A stretch of DNA of 64,000 nucleotides from Geojedonia sp051814705 (GTDB taxonomy: Bacteria; Bacteroidota; Bacteroidia; Flavobacteriales; Flavobacteriaceae), in NCBI GenBank assembly GCA_051814705.1, contig JBPWQW010000001.1:1364001-1428000 (forward strand). The letters run 5' to 3'. This document shows positions 27,701 through 35,461 of the stretch, piece after piece. The translations under genes were made by a program, and so were the position numbers. Numbering within the stretch: position 1 is the first letter of the stretch; each line of letters starts with the position of its first letter. A model generated the notes under the pieces. The model saw only the letters and a list, made by a program, of their open reading frames with translations, searched no databases and was not told the DNA's origin.

Positions 27701-28132
27701 CAATGGGTCAACCCACGAAATAACCATCATGTGTTGATTTATAAAGATGAAAAAGGAAACCTAAAGGAAGAAGTTGTTACCTTTTGGACCGTTGTGGAAA
27801 GAAAACGAAATGGATTTCCTGTGTATCAACTACCAGCAGATGGAAAAACAATAGTGACAACCTTACAAATAAACGATATGTTTTTACTAGGTTTGAATGA
27901 AGATGAGATAGATTGGGAAAGTCCAGATTATGAAGTTTTGAAAGAGCATTTGTATAGAGTTCAGAAATTTACTTCAGGAGATTATTATTTTAGAATAAAC
28001 AAAACCGCATCAATAAATAATGTTGATGAAAAACAACAAATAAATAGTTTTGGTTTTGGGAAAAACGGATGGGCAAATCATAATCCAATAAAAGTAAAAA
28101 TTTCAGTTTCAGGAAAAATTAAAAGAGCATAG
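24761..28132 (+). CDS. cas9: Cas9 endonuclease, compact type II-C
   Basis: 1123 aa and complete. RuvC-I is LGLDLGTNSIGWAIVD (Asp8). The bridge helix is Arg-rich (GARGVRRQFFRRRLRKK, about 57-74). RuvC-II is EIKVEMARDL (Glu566). The HNH domain has IEHIHPW (Glu643, His644) and Asn667 in ENRKKGNKTPFE, matching the metal and catalytic positions of known HNH domains. RuvC-III is HRHHAIDALVMA (His783, Asp786). All nuclease residues are intact, so it should cut both strands of guide-matched DNA with the crRNA and tracrRNA found here. It is shorter than the roughly 1400-residue Cas9 proteins common in flavobacteria. The absence of csn2 and cas4 gives subtype II-C. The PAM is unknown. Confidence 0.97.
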   Translation: MSKVLGLDLGTNSIGWAIVDNSKNEISGIGSRIFPMGVDNLGDGDNEMSKNASRTGARGVRRQFFRRRLRKKLLLKRLSESEMCPLKEKDFKDWKKTKQFPSETLASWFALNPYELRQRALNEKLTLEKIGRIFYHLIQRRGFLSNSRKGGSDDGAIFKGNAKEGKIGITETLESIQDKTLGAYLYEIYPKDNQPFEEGLERIRNRYTTRKMYVDEFELIWTKQAQFYSEFTDDLKTLFGGRKLDGYKEDGILFHQRPLRSQKHLVGNCSFESAKTKCPISAIPFEQFRVWQWVNTVECNGKKINQEEKEKIVEFLYSVEKPDFKRIRKLIGKESAEFKFNYKDDDKIVGTHTISNLSNKKFFGKKWFDFTEKVQEDIWHVLYFFDSKSNLKDYAVKNWSFTNEQAEAISKFNVKDGYGSLSRKAIHNILPFLKLGFTYDIAVVLGGIKNAFGDNWHTLDVDKKNFIIDNVPDIVRDKITGGFIDTVKDLLVKEFGFKDKQLKKLYHHSATIETKELLDKLPIGKEADKEIQSIRNPIVITALFELRKLVNELIDEYGKIDEIKVEMARDLKISKSQRNEIRRNQKRLERENDRIKAEVLKYTNLSHDNILKFKLWEECKKTCPYTGKTISINDLFSGEVQIEHIHPWSRSLNDSFSNKTLCWADENRKKGNKTPFEFYGSDEANWITIKERALKLFSFTKEYPKSYHKFKRFVQHSFDDDFTSRQLNDTRYISKEAKNYLSKVCKKVTVSPGQMTANLRQKWGLNSVLNDENTKTREDHRHHAIDALVMACGKAGYLQELSRWNRYNRVSEHKGFPMPWESFRYDAEKAVDTILVSHKRIVNDITIRTHTTEKNGKKHKNVGVAARGQLHKETVFGKRKAPFGDEAFHVRKPIDSLTTLKQIDKVVDETIRLLILKKVQELGGFVKDKIPANTFFIVDENGVKQPQIFLANKNGAPVPILKVRLKENFSGAEQLKDNVNQWVNPRNNHHVLIYKDEKGNLKEEVVTFWTVVERKRNGFPVYQLPADGKTIVTTLQINDMFLLGLNEDEIDWESPDYEVLKEHLYRVQKFTSGDYYFRINKTASINNVDEKQQINSFGFGKNGWANHNPIKVKISVSGKIKRA

Positions 28133-28165
28133 TTTGTCATTCCGACGACAGGAGGAATCACATAA
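28133..28165 (+). repeat. REP-like element, left flank of the GIY-YIG gene
   Basis: TTTGTCATTCCGACGA followed by CAGGAGGAATCACATAA, beginning right after the cas9 stop codon. It is an almost exact inverted copy of the element at 28582-28613 (TTATGAGATTCCTCC, then TGCGTCGGAATGACAAA). Confidence 0.8.
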
Positions 28166-28177
28166 AAAAAAGAAAAT

Positions 28178-28507
28178 ATGATTGGTTTTAACGAAAATGA
28201 AGGCAGTCATACCTATTATGTTTACATTATAACTAATGCCTACCGTTCAACTTACTATATTGGAGTGACTAATAATTTGAGAGAACGATTAAAGCAGCAT
28301 AAAGACAATATTGAAAAAGGTGCAAAAACCTTTGCAGCCAGATACAATTTACAACATTTGGTGTATTATGAAGCATATAGTTGGGTGCAAAATGCCATAG
28401 CCAGAGAAAAAGAACTGAAAGGCTGGCGTAGGGAAAAGAAATTGGATTTAATACGGACTTTTAATGATGATTTTGAATTTTTGGAAGATAGATTTTTAAA
28501 AAAATAA
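28178..28507 (+). CDS. GIY-YIG nuclease-domain protein
   Basis: 109 aa, a stand-alone GIY-YIG domain. The two half-motifs are YYVYIITNAYRSTYYIGVT (Y-V-Y and Y-I-G), followed by the conserved Arg in NNLRERLKQHK, and a Glu in YYEAYSWVQNAIAREKELKGW. The family of short single-domain proteins (YhbQ/UPF0213-like) cuts DNA in some members. It lies between cas9 and the CRISPR array but is bracketed by inverted copies of a REP-like palindrome, which suggests an independently inserted module. A role in CRISPR immunity is not supported beyond position. Confidence 0.9.
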   Translation: MIGFNENEGSHTYYVYIITNAYRSTYYIGVTNNLRERLKQHKDNIEKGAKTFAARYNLQHLVYYEAYSWVQNAIAREKELKGWRREKKLDLIRTFNDDFEFLEDRFLKK

Positions 28508-28581
28508 ATGCCTTTGTCTTTTCAAGGTAGGAGAATTTTTAAACCAGCGTAGCTATATCACATTAAGAGAATCAGACCATA

Positions 28582-28613
28582 TTATGAGATTCCTCCTGCG
28601 TCGGAATGACAAA
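28582..28613 (-). repeat. REP-like element, right flank of the GIY-YIG gene
   Basis: The inverted partner of the element at 28133-28165. The region between the GIY-YIG stop and the array (28508-28679) otherwise holds no ORF and includes the probable array leader. Confidence 0.8.
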
Positions 28614-28657
28614 ACAACGATCATTGACATACATTTCAATCTTAAACAGCTTAAAGT

Positions 28658-28686
28658 CCACAACGCGAGCGAAGCGAGCGTTGTGG
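28658..28686 (+). promoter_or_regulatory. Hairpin spanning the leader and the first CRISPR repeat
   Basis: CCACAACGC (28658-28666) and GCGTTGTGG (28678-28686) form a perfect 9-bp inverted repeat with an 11-base loop. Its right arm includes the first seven bases of repeat 1. Confidence 0.55.
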
Positions 28687-30490
28687 TTTGATTAAAGATT
28701 AGAAAACACGATATCAAAATATTTAATGGAGAAACAAAAATATTGTTGTGGTTTGATTAAAGATTAGAAAACACGATATCGAACTTGAACCCCTCAATAC
28801 CACCAAACTTGTTGTGGTTTGATTAAAGATTAGAAAACACGATATCCTCTCATGCCCATCCACCACATCGCTTTGGTTGTGGTTTGATTAAAGATTAGAA
28901 AACACGATATCTTGATAGCCTCTTCTTTTTGCTTGATCCAGGTTGTGGTTTGATTAAAGATTAGAAAACACGATATCGCTAATAGTTTAGGTGTGTCTCT
29001 AGCTTCGTTGTGGTTTGATTAAAGATTAGAAAACACGATATCGAAATCGCAGGCGTTGTCCTCTACTATTTTGTTGTGGTTTGATTAAAGATTAGAAAAC
29101 ACGATATCAGGACAAGGATTAACAGATTAAAACTATGGTTGTGGTTTGATTAAAGATTAGAAAACACGATATCAAACGCCTGGTGTTTGAAAACAGGTAT
29201 TTGGTTGTGGTTTGATTAAAGATTAGAAAACACGATATCATTATGTACAAATTTGGAAACAAAAGTTTAGTTGTGGTTTGATTAAAGATTAGAAAACACG
29301 ATATCTTAGACCATCTCACCGCCTCAAACGCCAAAGTTGTGGTTTGATTAAAGATTAGAAAACACGATATCACAGATGTTGTGAAATCGTTGCCGACTGA
29401 TGTTGTGGTTTGATTAAAGATTAGAAAACACGATATCCTAGAAATTGAATATATAGTTGACAACATTGTTGTGGTTTGATTAAAGATTAGAAAACACGAT
29501 ATCCTGGCAATAGTTCTGGTTCTTTATTTTGCAGTTGTGGTTTGATTAAAGATTAGAAAACACGATATCGCGTGTCGCTTGGAGTTGTAAATTGTGCTTG
29601 TTGTGGTTTGATTAAAGATTAGAAAACACGATATCATCTACAAACAGATACCTAAAGCTCTGTTGTTGTGGTTTGATTAAAGATTAGAAAACACGATATC
29701 AGGAGCGTTTAAAAGCTCTTTCAGAACTAAGTTGTGGTTTGATTAAAGATTAGAAAACACGATATCGGATGTTAACGACACGAATGTCGTTGGCATGTTG
29801 TGGTTTGATTAAAGATTAGAAAACACGATATCATTGGGCTGTTTATGATGAACTTGATTCTAGTTGTGGTTTGATTAAAGATTAGAAAACACGATATCTA
29901 ACTGTAGATGTAGTATTGTAACAAGGGCGTTGTGGTTTGATTAAAGATTAGAAAACACGATATCTCTGCCTCGCAAAATCGAAATGCGCAATAGTTGTGG
30001 TTTGATTAAAGATTAGAAAACACGATATCACCAAAGACTTCTTGTCTAAAGACGAAGTTGTTGTGGTTTGATTAAAGATTAGAAAACACGATATCTAAAG
30101 TTCCGTATTCATAGATTGCTGCTTTGTTGTGGTTTGATTAAAGATTAGAAAACACGATATCCGTCCACATTGAAAGGGTTTACCAAATATAGTTGTGGTT
30201 TGATTAAAGATTAGAAAACACGATATCTCTGGGGCAGACCTAAAGCAGTACAGGATAGTTGTGGTTTGATTAAAGATTAGAAAACACGATATCGGTTAAT
30301 CATAAGCTTTCATTTATCCTTAGTTGTGGTTTGATTAAAGATTAGAAAACACGATATCACGATCTCAAATAGCATTGCTCGAGGCGCGGTTGTGGTTTGA
30401 TTAAAGATTAGAAAACACGATATCACGATAGCAAAGCAGATACATTACTGCACAGTTGTGGTTTGATTAAAGATTAGAAAACACGATATC
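28680..30490 (+). CRISPR. Type II-C CRISPR array, 28 repeats and 27 spacers
   Basis: The 36-bp direct repeat starts GTTGTGGTTTGATTAAAG and ends ATTAGAAAACACGATATC. I located 28 identical copies, the first at 28680-28715 and the last at 30455-30490, with spacers of 29 or 30 bp (spacing 65 or 66). All spacers differ by eye. The tracrRNA anti-repeat complements the plus-strand repeat, so crRNAs come from the plus strand and the leader should be on the left. After the last repeat, one spacer length (30491-30520) is followed by GATTAAGGTAAAATATC, perhaps a decayed 29th repeat, which fits a trailer end there. Confidence 0.98.
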
Positions 30491-30661
30491 AGTTGGCTTC
30501 AAACCGCATGTTAACCAAGAGATTAAGGTAAAATATCGTTTAAAAAAATGCTTCTTTTTTGTGCTGATAACGCAAGATTGAAGCATTTTTTTGTTTGTGA
30601 TTGGAGGGGCGAATCGAGCGTTATTCGTAATTTGTATTATAAAATAAAGATTAGGTTTTTT

Positions 30662-31474
30662 ATGAAAAGCAGAAAGCGCAATAGAATGTTGGGTTTTGAT
30701 TATTCAAGTGATTGTTTATATTTCGTTACCATTGGTGTTAAGGATAGGGTATGTTGTTTTGGTGAAATTATTGAAGGGACAGCTCGCGAGCTGTCCGTAC
30801 ATTATCCCCATGAAAATATTCCTAAGGAATCTATTTCCAATCCATCGCCTGTGAATAATAATAATTTTAAGCCAGATGATTTAAATCATATAATGAAATT
30901 GAATGTGTTGGGTTTTGATTATTCAAGTGATTGTTTATATTTCGTTACCATTTGCGTCAAGGATAGGATATGTTGTTTTGGTGAAATTATTGAAGGTACA
31001 GTTCGCGAGCTGTCCGTACATTATCCCCATGAAAATATTTCTAAGGAATCCATTTCCAATCCATTTCCTGTGAAGAATAATAATTTTAAGCCAGATGATT
31101 TAAATCATATAATGAAATTGAATGTGTTGGGTTTGATTGTTCAAGAACGATTGCTTTGGTTATCGCATCAATATAATTATGTTGAGATTCATAATTTTGT
31201 GATCATGCCCAATCATGTTCATGCTATAATAGGCTTAAATAGTTTAAAGCTGTTGGATCAGGCAATTAAAATAAAATCGTTATCCAGTTTGATAGGTGCA
31301 TTTAAAACCACCTCCTCAAAATTAATTCATGAAGCAGGATTTCTCGATTTTTCTTGGCAACGATCTTTTCATGATCGTATCGTTAGAAATAACCTAGCGT
31401 ATCAAAAGATCATGAATTATATTGATTTGAATCCTAAAAAATGGTATGCGGATTCGTTCTTTGCCAAAGCTTAA
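30662..31474 (+). CDS. REP-associated tyrosine transposase (RAYT) with internal duplication
   Basis: 270 aa from the ATG at 30662 (MKSRKRNRMLGFDYSS); the frame is open further upstream but that part is not family-like. Y1/IS200-type features are YFVTI-VKDR-CCFGEI at the N-terminus, the HUH motif MPNHVHAIIG and the C-terminal NNLAYQKIMNYIDLNPKKW with the probable nucleophile region. Such proteins process REP palindromes. Oddly, 73 codons (30686-30904) are repeated in tandem and in frame (30905-31123), and each copy has a REP palindrome inserted after GEIIEG. Activity is therefore doubtful. It lies between the array and cas2 and overlaps the cas2 stop. Confidence 0.88.
   Translation: MKSRKRNRMLGFDYSSDCLYFVTIGVKDRVCCFGEIIEGTARELSVHYPHENIPKESISNPSPVNNNNFKPDDLNHIMKLNVLGFDYSSDCLYFVTICVKDRICCFGEIIEGTVRELSVHYPHENISKESISNPFPVKNNNFKPDDLNHIMKLNVLGLIVQERLLWLSHQYNYVEIHNFVIMPNHVHAIIGLNSLKLLDQAIKIKSLSSLIGAFKTTSSKLIHEAGFLDFSWQRSFHDRIVRNNLAYQKIMNYIDLNPKKWYADSFFAKA
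30686..31123 (+). repeat. 219-bp tandem in-frame duplication carrying REP palindromes
   Basis: Units 30686-30904 and 30905-31123 are nearly identical. The first holds a perfect 20-bp palindrome (GGACAGCTCG/CGAGCTGTCC, 30777-30796); in the second (30996-31015) the left arm has decayed to GTACAGTTCG. Both are followed by GTACATTATCC. Confidence 0.9.
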
Positions 31475-31800
31475 AACAATTCCAATTGTGTAGGGATCGG
31501 CTCTTTTGGAAGTTCTGCACGGCCCCAAAAGTTCATGATGTTGCCAAACTGTTTATCGGTTATTCGCAAGACGCTTACTTTACCTAATGGAGGCAATAAT
31601 TTTTTAATGCGTTTTTCATGCACGTCGGCACTTTCGCTACTAGCGCAATGGCGCATATAAACAGAGTATTGCATCATAGCAAAACCGTCTTTGATGAGAT
31701 TCTTTCTAAAACCCGCAGCGTTCTTTCGATCTTTTGCAGTATCCGTGGGCAAATCAAAAAATACAAATAGCCACATAATTCGGTATCCGTTTAATTCCAT
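31471..31800 (-). CDS. cas2: CRISPR-associated endonuclease Cas2
   Basis: 109 aa from the ATG at 31800 (MELNGYRIMWLFVFFDLPT); a longer frame exists but runs through the end of cas1. The ferredoxin-like first strand carries the conserved Asp16, followed by AAGFRKNLIKDGFAMMQYSVYMR, as in type II Cas2. The C-terminus is QLELF. It bridges two Cas1 dimers in the spacer-integration complex. It overlaps the cas1 stop by ten bases, so the two are translationally coupled. Confidence 0.95.
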   Translation of the reverse strand: MELNGYRIMWLFVFFDLPTDTAKDRKNAAGFRKNLIKDGFAMMQYSVYMRHCASSESADVHEKRIKKLLPPLGKVSVLRITDKQFGNIMNFWGRAELPKEPIPTQLELF

Positions 31801-32702
31801 AATTTTGGATAGGTTATCTTCTTTCGGGTTCCCACATAGCATTGTTGCAAGGAACTGGCTGTTTTTTGCAATGCCACCATTAAAGGACTTTTTTCGTTCT
31901 TAAAGTAAACGGTTCGGGTCAGTACGTTTACCAGTACTGATTTTATTTCAGTGTTCAACTCTTGTTCGTCATATTGCTGCATGATCGTGTAAACCGCTTC
32001 ATCAATTAGAGGTCTAAAAGGTTCCATCACGTCATCTGCTAAAGCAAATGCATTGTATTTGCTTTTATGATGTATGCCCAAGGTATTTAACAATCCGCTA
32101 CCAGACAATGCTCTGGCCGTCGCTGCACGTAAAATGGCATAGCCATAATTCAAAAAATTATTGGGATAGTTGCCAAAGCGTTCTCTTTTAAAATTGATTG
32201 GCGTCTCTAGTTCGACTTCGCTCAGGTCAAAAAAAGATTTCCAATAAAAATTAGCGGCGACCGCTTCCATGTTTGTGCTGTCACCACTTAATACCTTGCT
32301 GGCCAAAAACTCAAATTTGTTTTTTTCTTTTGTGGTTTTTTGTAGTAAAATGCCTTGGTTTTTTATTTTTTCCTTGACGGTCTGTTGCCAGAGCTTTTTT
32401 TTAAGTGGTACGCTCGCATCAATTTGGTTTTTGAACAGTTCTTGTTGGATGTGGTGACTGTTTAAATTTAGGAACATTCCATTAGGCAAATGGGAGGTGT
32501 TGCAAACAATAACCGAAGCATTATTTTCGATCAATAAATTTAATGCCGTAATGCTGATATAGATTTCAGGGTTATCAATGACCATAAAACCTACATCTTC
32601 AATGGGAATACTGGCTTCACGCAGGTCATTTTTAACGACTAATTGTAAGTTTCTACATGTGACACTACTTTTGTTTTCGACGAGGATTGATTTTTTTAAC
32701 AT
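31791..32702 (-). CDS. cas1: CRISPR-associated endonuclease Cas1
   Basis: 303 aa. The N-terminal beta domain begins KKSILVENKSSVTCRN, and the helical integrase domain has the metal-binding residues Glu146 (NMEAVAANFYW), His211 (LGIHHKSKYN) and Glu227 (LADDVMEPFRPLIDEAV), all present. It integrates new spacers with Cas2. It is transcribed leftward toward the array. The -7 box TAATTTTG is at 32735-32742, and a hairpin (32703-32721) directly precedes the start codon. Confidence 0.96.
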   Translation of the reverse strand: MLKKSILVENKSSVTCRNLQLVVKNDLREASIPIEDVGFMVIDNPEIYISITALNLLIENNASVIVCNTSHLPNGMFLNLNSHHIQQELFKNQIDASVPLKKKLWQQTVKEKIKNQGILLQKTTKEKNKFEFLASKVLSGDSTNMEAVAANFYWKSFFDLSEVELETPINFKRERFGNYPNNFLNYGYAILRAATARALSGSGLLNTLGIHHKSKYNAFALADDVMEPFRPLIDEAVYTIMQQYDEQELNTEIKSVLVNVLTRTVYFKNEKSPLMVALQKTASSLQQCYVGTRKKITYPKLWN

Positions 32703-32721
32703 CTTATGCTTTTAACATAAG
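32703..32721 (-). promoter_or_regulatory. Hairpin abutting the cas1 start codon
   Basis: Minus-strand CTTATG-TTAAAAG-CATAAG ends one base before the cas1 ATG, within the predicted leader (the -7 box TAATTTTG is at 32735-32742). It could hide the ribosome binding region. Confidence 0.5.
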
Positions 32722-33044
32722 GTAGTGTACATCACAAAATTACAGGGGTAATAATCCGTAATTAGTTAAAAAAATCGATAAAACATAAAGATTTGTAAAA
32801 AAAAGACAATAATTGTTAGCTGTAAAATCAAACGCTGAGTAAGTTGTAGATGCCTATAAATTTTATAATAAATGTATCAATTTGCTATTTTCTCCTGCAC
32901 CGCTTCTTCCATACAATCTATACTTGAGCTGTATTGCGAATCGCAAAATTTTCACAAAATAGCACCGTCATAATTTTGTTCTATTTGTTTCATTTTGAAT
33001 CAGAAAATAGTATACTTTAGTATGGCATAATCTAGATTTTTTTT
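32722..33044. other. Intergenic region between divergent cas1 and cyclase genes
   Basis: No ORF is convincing. It holds the cas1 -7 box, a near-palindrome TTGCGA-A-TCGCAA (32934-32946) and a TATACTTTAG -7-like element before the cyclase gene. It marks the right-hand edge of the CRISPR locus. Confidence 0.5.
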
Positions 33045-35366
33045 ATGTCACAAAAACGTCAACTTTCAGCGATAATGTTTACTGACATTGTAGGTTACAC
33101 GGCCTTAATGCAGAAAGATGAAAAACACGCCATGCTCATCCGAGCCAAGCATCGCAAGGTTTTTAATAGCCTGACCAAAAAATATCATGGTGAATTAATT
33201 CAATATTATGGAGACGGCACACTGAGCACCTTTAAAAGTTCAGTAGAAGCTGTTAAATGTGCAATCGACATGCAAAAGGCCTTCCAAGAAGACCCTGTAA
33301 TATCTGTTAGGATTGGTGTGCATATTGGTGATATTATTAGAACAGATTCTGATATTATAGGCGATGCCGTTAATATAGCATCCCGTATTGAATCTCTTGG
33401 AATAGCCGGAGGTATTTTAATTTCGGATAAAGTTAACGATCAGCTAAAAAATCAAAAGGATCTTAAAACTAAATTTCTAGATGTCTTTGCATTAAAAAAC
33501 GTAGAAGAGCCTCTATCTATTTATTCGGTTGTTAGCGAAGGCATAGCCATTCCTAAATTAACCGCTATGGAGGGTAAAATAAAGGAAAAATCAAACCAAA
33601 CATTGGGCTTTTTAAATTTAAAAAACGCTATTCAAGAACTCAAACGGCGTAATGTATTTAAAGCAGTCATTTCTTTTATTGTTTTTTCTTGGGTACTCAT
33701 ACAAGCCGCATCCATTTTGTTTCCCACTTTTGGGTTTAACGAAGACGCCATGTCTATTTTAATCATGGTACTATGCATATGCTTTCCTATTTGGATTGTA
33801 TTTGCTTATATTTTTGAATGGACCACTTCCGGATTTAAAAAAACCGTCAGCGTTTCACAAGACACCCCAGTTGCTAAGCCGACAGGTAAACTTATAAATG
33901 GAGCCATCATTGCAGGTTTAAGTATGGCCGTTATACTTTTAGTAATCGATCGGGTTTTTAATTTTACGGCAAGTGAAACCAAAACTTTCGATACCTCAAT
34001 AGCCGTATTGGCCTTTACGGATATGAGTCCTGATAAAGATCAGGAATATTTTAGTGATGGGATTACTGAAGAGATCTTGAACCTATTGTCGAAAATCCCA
34101 GATTTAAAAGTTATTGGCCGAACATCGTCTTTTTCGTTTAAAAACAAAGATGCCACCATAGACGAAATTGGTAAAGCCCTTAATGTAAGTCACTTATTAC
34201 AAGGTAGCATTCGGAAATCAGGGCCTAGTTTTCGTATTACGGCGCAACTGATTAAGGTTGCTGATGGTTCTCAAGTTTGGTCAGAAACTTATGAGCAACC
34301 TATAGACGATATTTTTTTGATTCAAGACGACATTGCATCAGCAGTAACACAAAAGTTAAAAATGAGTTTAATAGGCAATCACATTGCATCCAAAACCGTC
34401 GATACCGAAGCCTATACTTTGTATTTGAAAGCCAGACAGTTGGTGGATCAAATTTCATCTGAAAGTGTGGGAAATGCAGAGAAACTTTTAAGACAATCCA
34501 TAGCTATAGATAGCTTATATGCACCATCTTGGGAACTGTTGAGCTCTGTTATGTATAAAAATTATTTTGTATACACCACCCAAGGACATTCGGTATCCGG
34601 GGGCATTGCTCGGGCCAAAACGGCTGTCAATAGAGCCATCGCTTTAGATCCCGAATACGCTCCCGGATATTCGCTTTTGGCAGTATATAATCGTGCAGAA
34701 TGGGATTTTAAAGCCGCCAATAACAACTTGCAAAAAGCATTGCAACTAGCGCCTGAAAACGCCATGGTTTTAAAGGCTGCAGCTTCTCACAAAATGCAAT
34801 TTGGTCGACTTGACGACGCCATAGCTTTGCTCAATAAAGCGATTTCTATAGATCCTTTGAACTCGTCCAACCATTATAATTTGGCTTTATATAATTCTTG
34901 GAGCCAACGTTATGAGAAGGCCAGTACCTTTATGCAAAAGTATCTCCTTATGAACCCAAAATCGGGGTTGGGCCATATTGGTATGGCCAATATTTATTTA
35001 GCTCAAGGTAATTTTGAAGAGGCTCTTCTTGAAGCAGATATGGATCAACATCCGTTTTGGAATAAATTCACAACAATGGTGATATACTATGCACAAGGGC
35101 GACATCAAGAAGCCGATGGCTTATTTCAAGAACTTATCGATCAGTTTGGTGATTTTGCGAGCCCTAACTTTGCTTTTGTTTGTGCTTTTAAAGGCGATAA
35201 GGATCATGCTTTTAAATGGTTGGAGACGTCTTATGAGAATAAAGATGTGGTGCTTTTGGAAATTCTTAATTACCCCGAAATGAAATCATTATGGGGCGAC
35301 CCCCGCTGGAATACATTTATCAACAAACTGAACTTGCCTAAAGACCATGGGTTTCATAGAGATTGA
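33045..35366 (+). CDS. Class III adenylate/guanylate cyclase fused to TolB_N and TPR domains
   Basis: 773 aa. The cyclase domain (about 1-165) has both metal aspartates (Asp14 in FTDIVGYTALM, Asp57 in YYGDG) and the transition-state pair Asn110 and Arg114 (GDAVNIASRIES). At the base-recognition lysine position there is Gln53, while Asp103 is kept, so ATP is likely but not certain. Then come about three membrane segments (205-305), a TolB N-terminal-like domain (320-450, SIAVLAFTDMSPDKDQEYFSDG) and TPR repeats to the end. From residue 195 on it is paralogous to the next two proteins. It probably makes a cyclic nucleotide in response to a periplasmic signal. Confidence 0.92.
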   Translation: MSQKRQLSAIMFTDIVGYTALMQKDEKHAMLIRAKHRKVFNSLTKKYHGELIQYYGDGTLSTFKSSVEAVKCAIDMQKAFQEDPVISVRIGVHIGDIIRTDSDIIGDAVNIASRIESLGIAGGILISDKVNDQLKNQKDLKTKFLDVFALKNVEEPLSIYSVVSEGIAIPKLTAMEGKIKEKSNQTLGFLNLKNAIQELKRRNVFKAVISFIVFSWVLIQAASILFPTFGFNEDAMSILIMVLCICFPIWIVFAYIFEWTTSGFKKTVSVSQDTPVAKPTGKLINGAIIAGLSMAVILLVIDRVFNFTASETKTFDTSIAVLAFTDMSPDKDQEYFSDGITEEILNLLSKIPDLKVIGRTSSFSFKNKDATIDEIGKALNVSHLLQGSIRKSGPSFRITAQLIKVADGSQVWSETYEQPIDDIFLIQDDIASAVTQKLKMSLIGNHIASKTVDTEAYTLYLKARQLVDQISSESVGNAEKLLRQSIAIDSLYAPSWELLSSVMYKNYFVYTTQGHSVSGGIARAKTAVNRAIALDPEYAPGYSLLAVYNRAEWDFKAANNNLQKALQLAPENAMVLKAAASHKMQFGRLDDAIALLNKAISIDPLNSSNHYNLALYNSWSQRYEKASTFMQKYLLMNPKSGLGHIGMANIYLAQGNFEEALLEADMDQHPFWNKFTTMVIYYAQGRHQEADGLFQELIDQFGDFASPNFAFVCAFKGDKDHAFKWLETSYENKDVVLLEILNYPEMKSLWGDPRWNTFINKLNLPKDHGFHRD

Positions 35367-35433
35367 TGACGAAAGTTAAAAACCAATACAGATTAAAATA
35401 TAAATCCTGATATCATTTTATAACTATTTTTCT

Positions 35434-35441
35434 TACATTTG
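35434..35441 (+). promoter_or_regulatory. -7 box of the second TolB_N/TPR paralogue
   Basis: TACATTTG, 20 bases before the start codon. The surrounding sequence (AACTATTTTTCTTACATTTG) is repeated before the third paralogue, so the promoter was copied with the gene. Confidence 0.6.
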
Positions 35442-35461
35442 ATTAGCTACTTATCCAGGGT

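Noticed and set aside
29119..29466. A 115-residue minus-strand ORF with repeated ISCFLIFNQTTT blocks
   Set aside because: It is a translation of the CRISPR repeats and spacers, not a gene.
30548..30661. 38-codon N-terminal extension of the transposase
   Set aside because: It runs through the array trailer and has no family resemblance; the ATG at 30662 gives the usual N-terminus.
31801..31842. 14-codon extension of cas2 into cas1
   Set aside because: The sequence is coding in another frame for the end of cas1, and Cas2 proteins begin near MELNGYRIMW.
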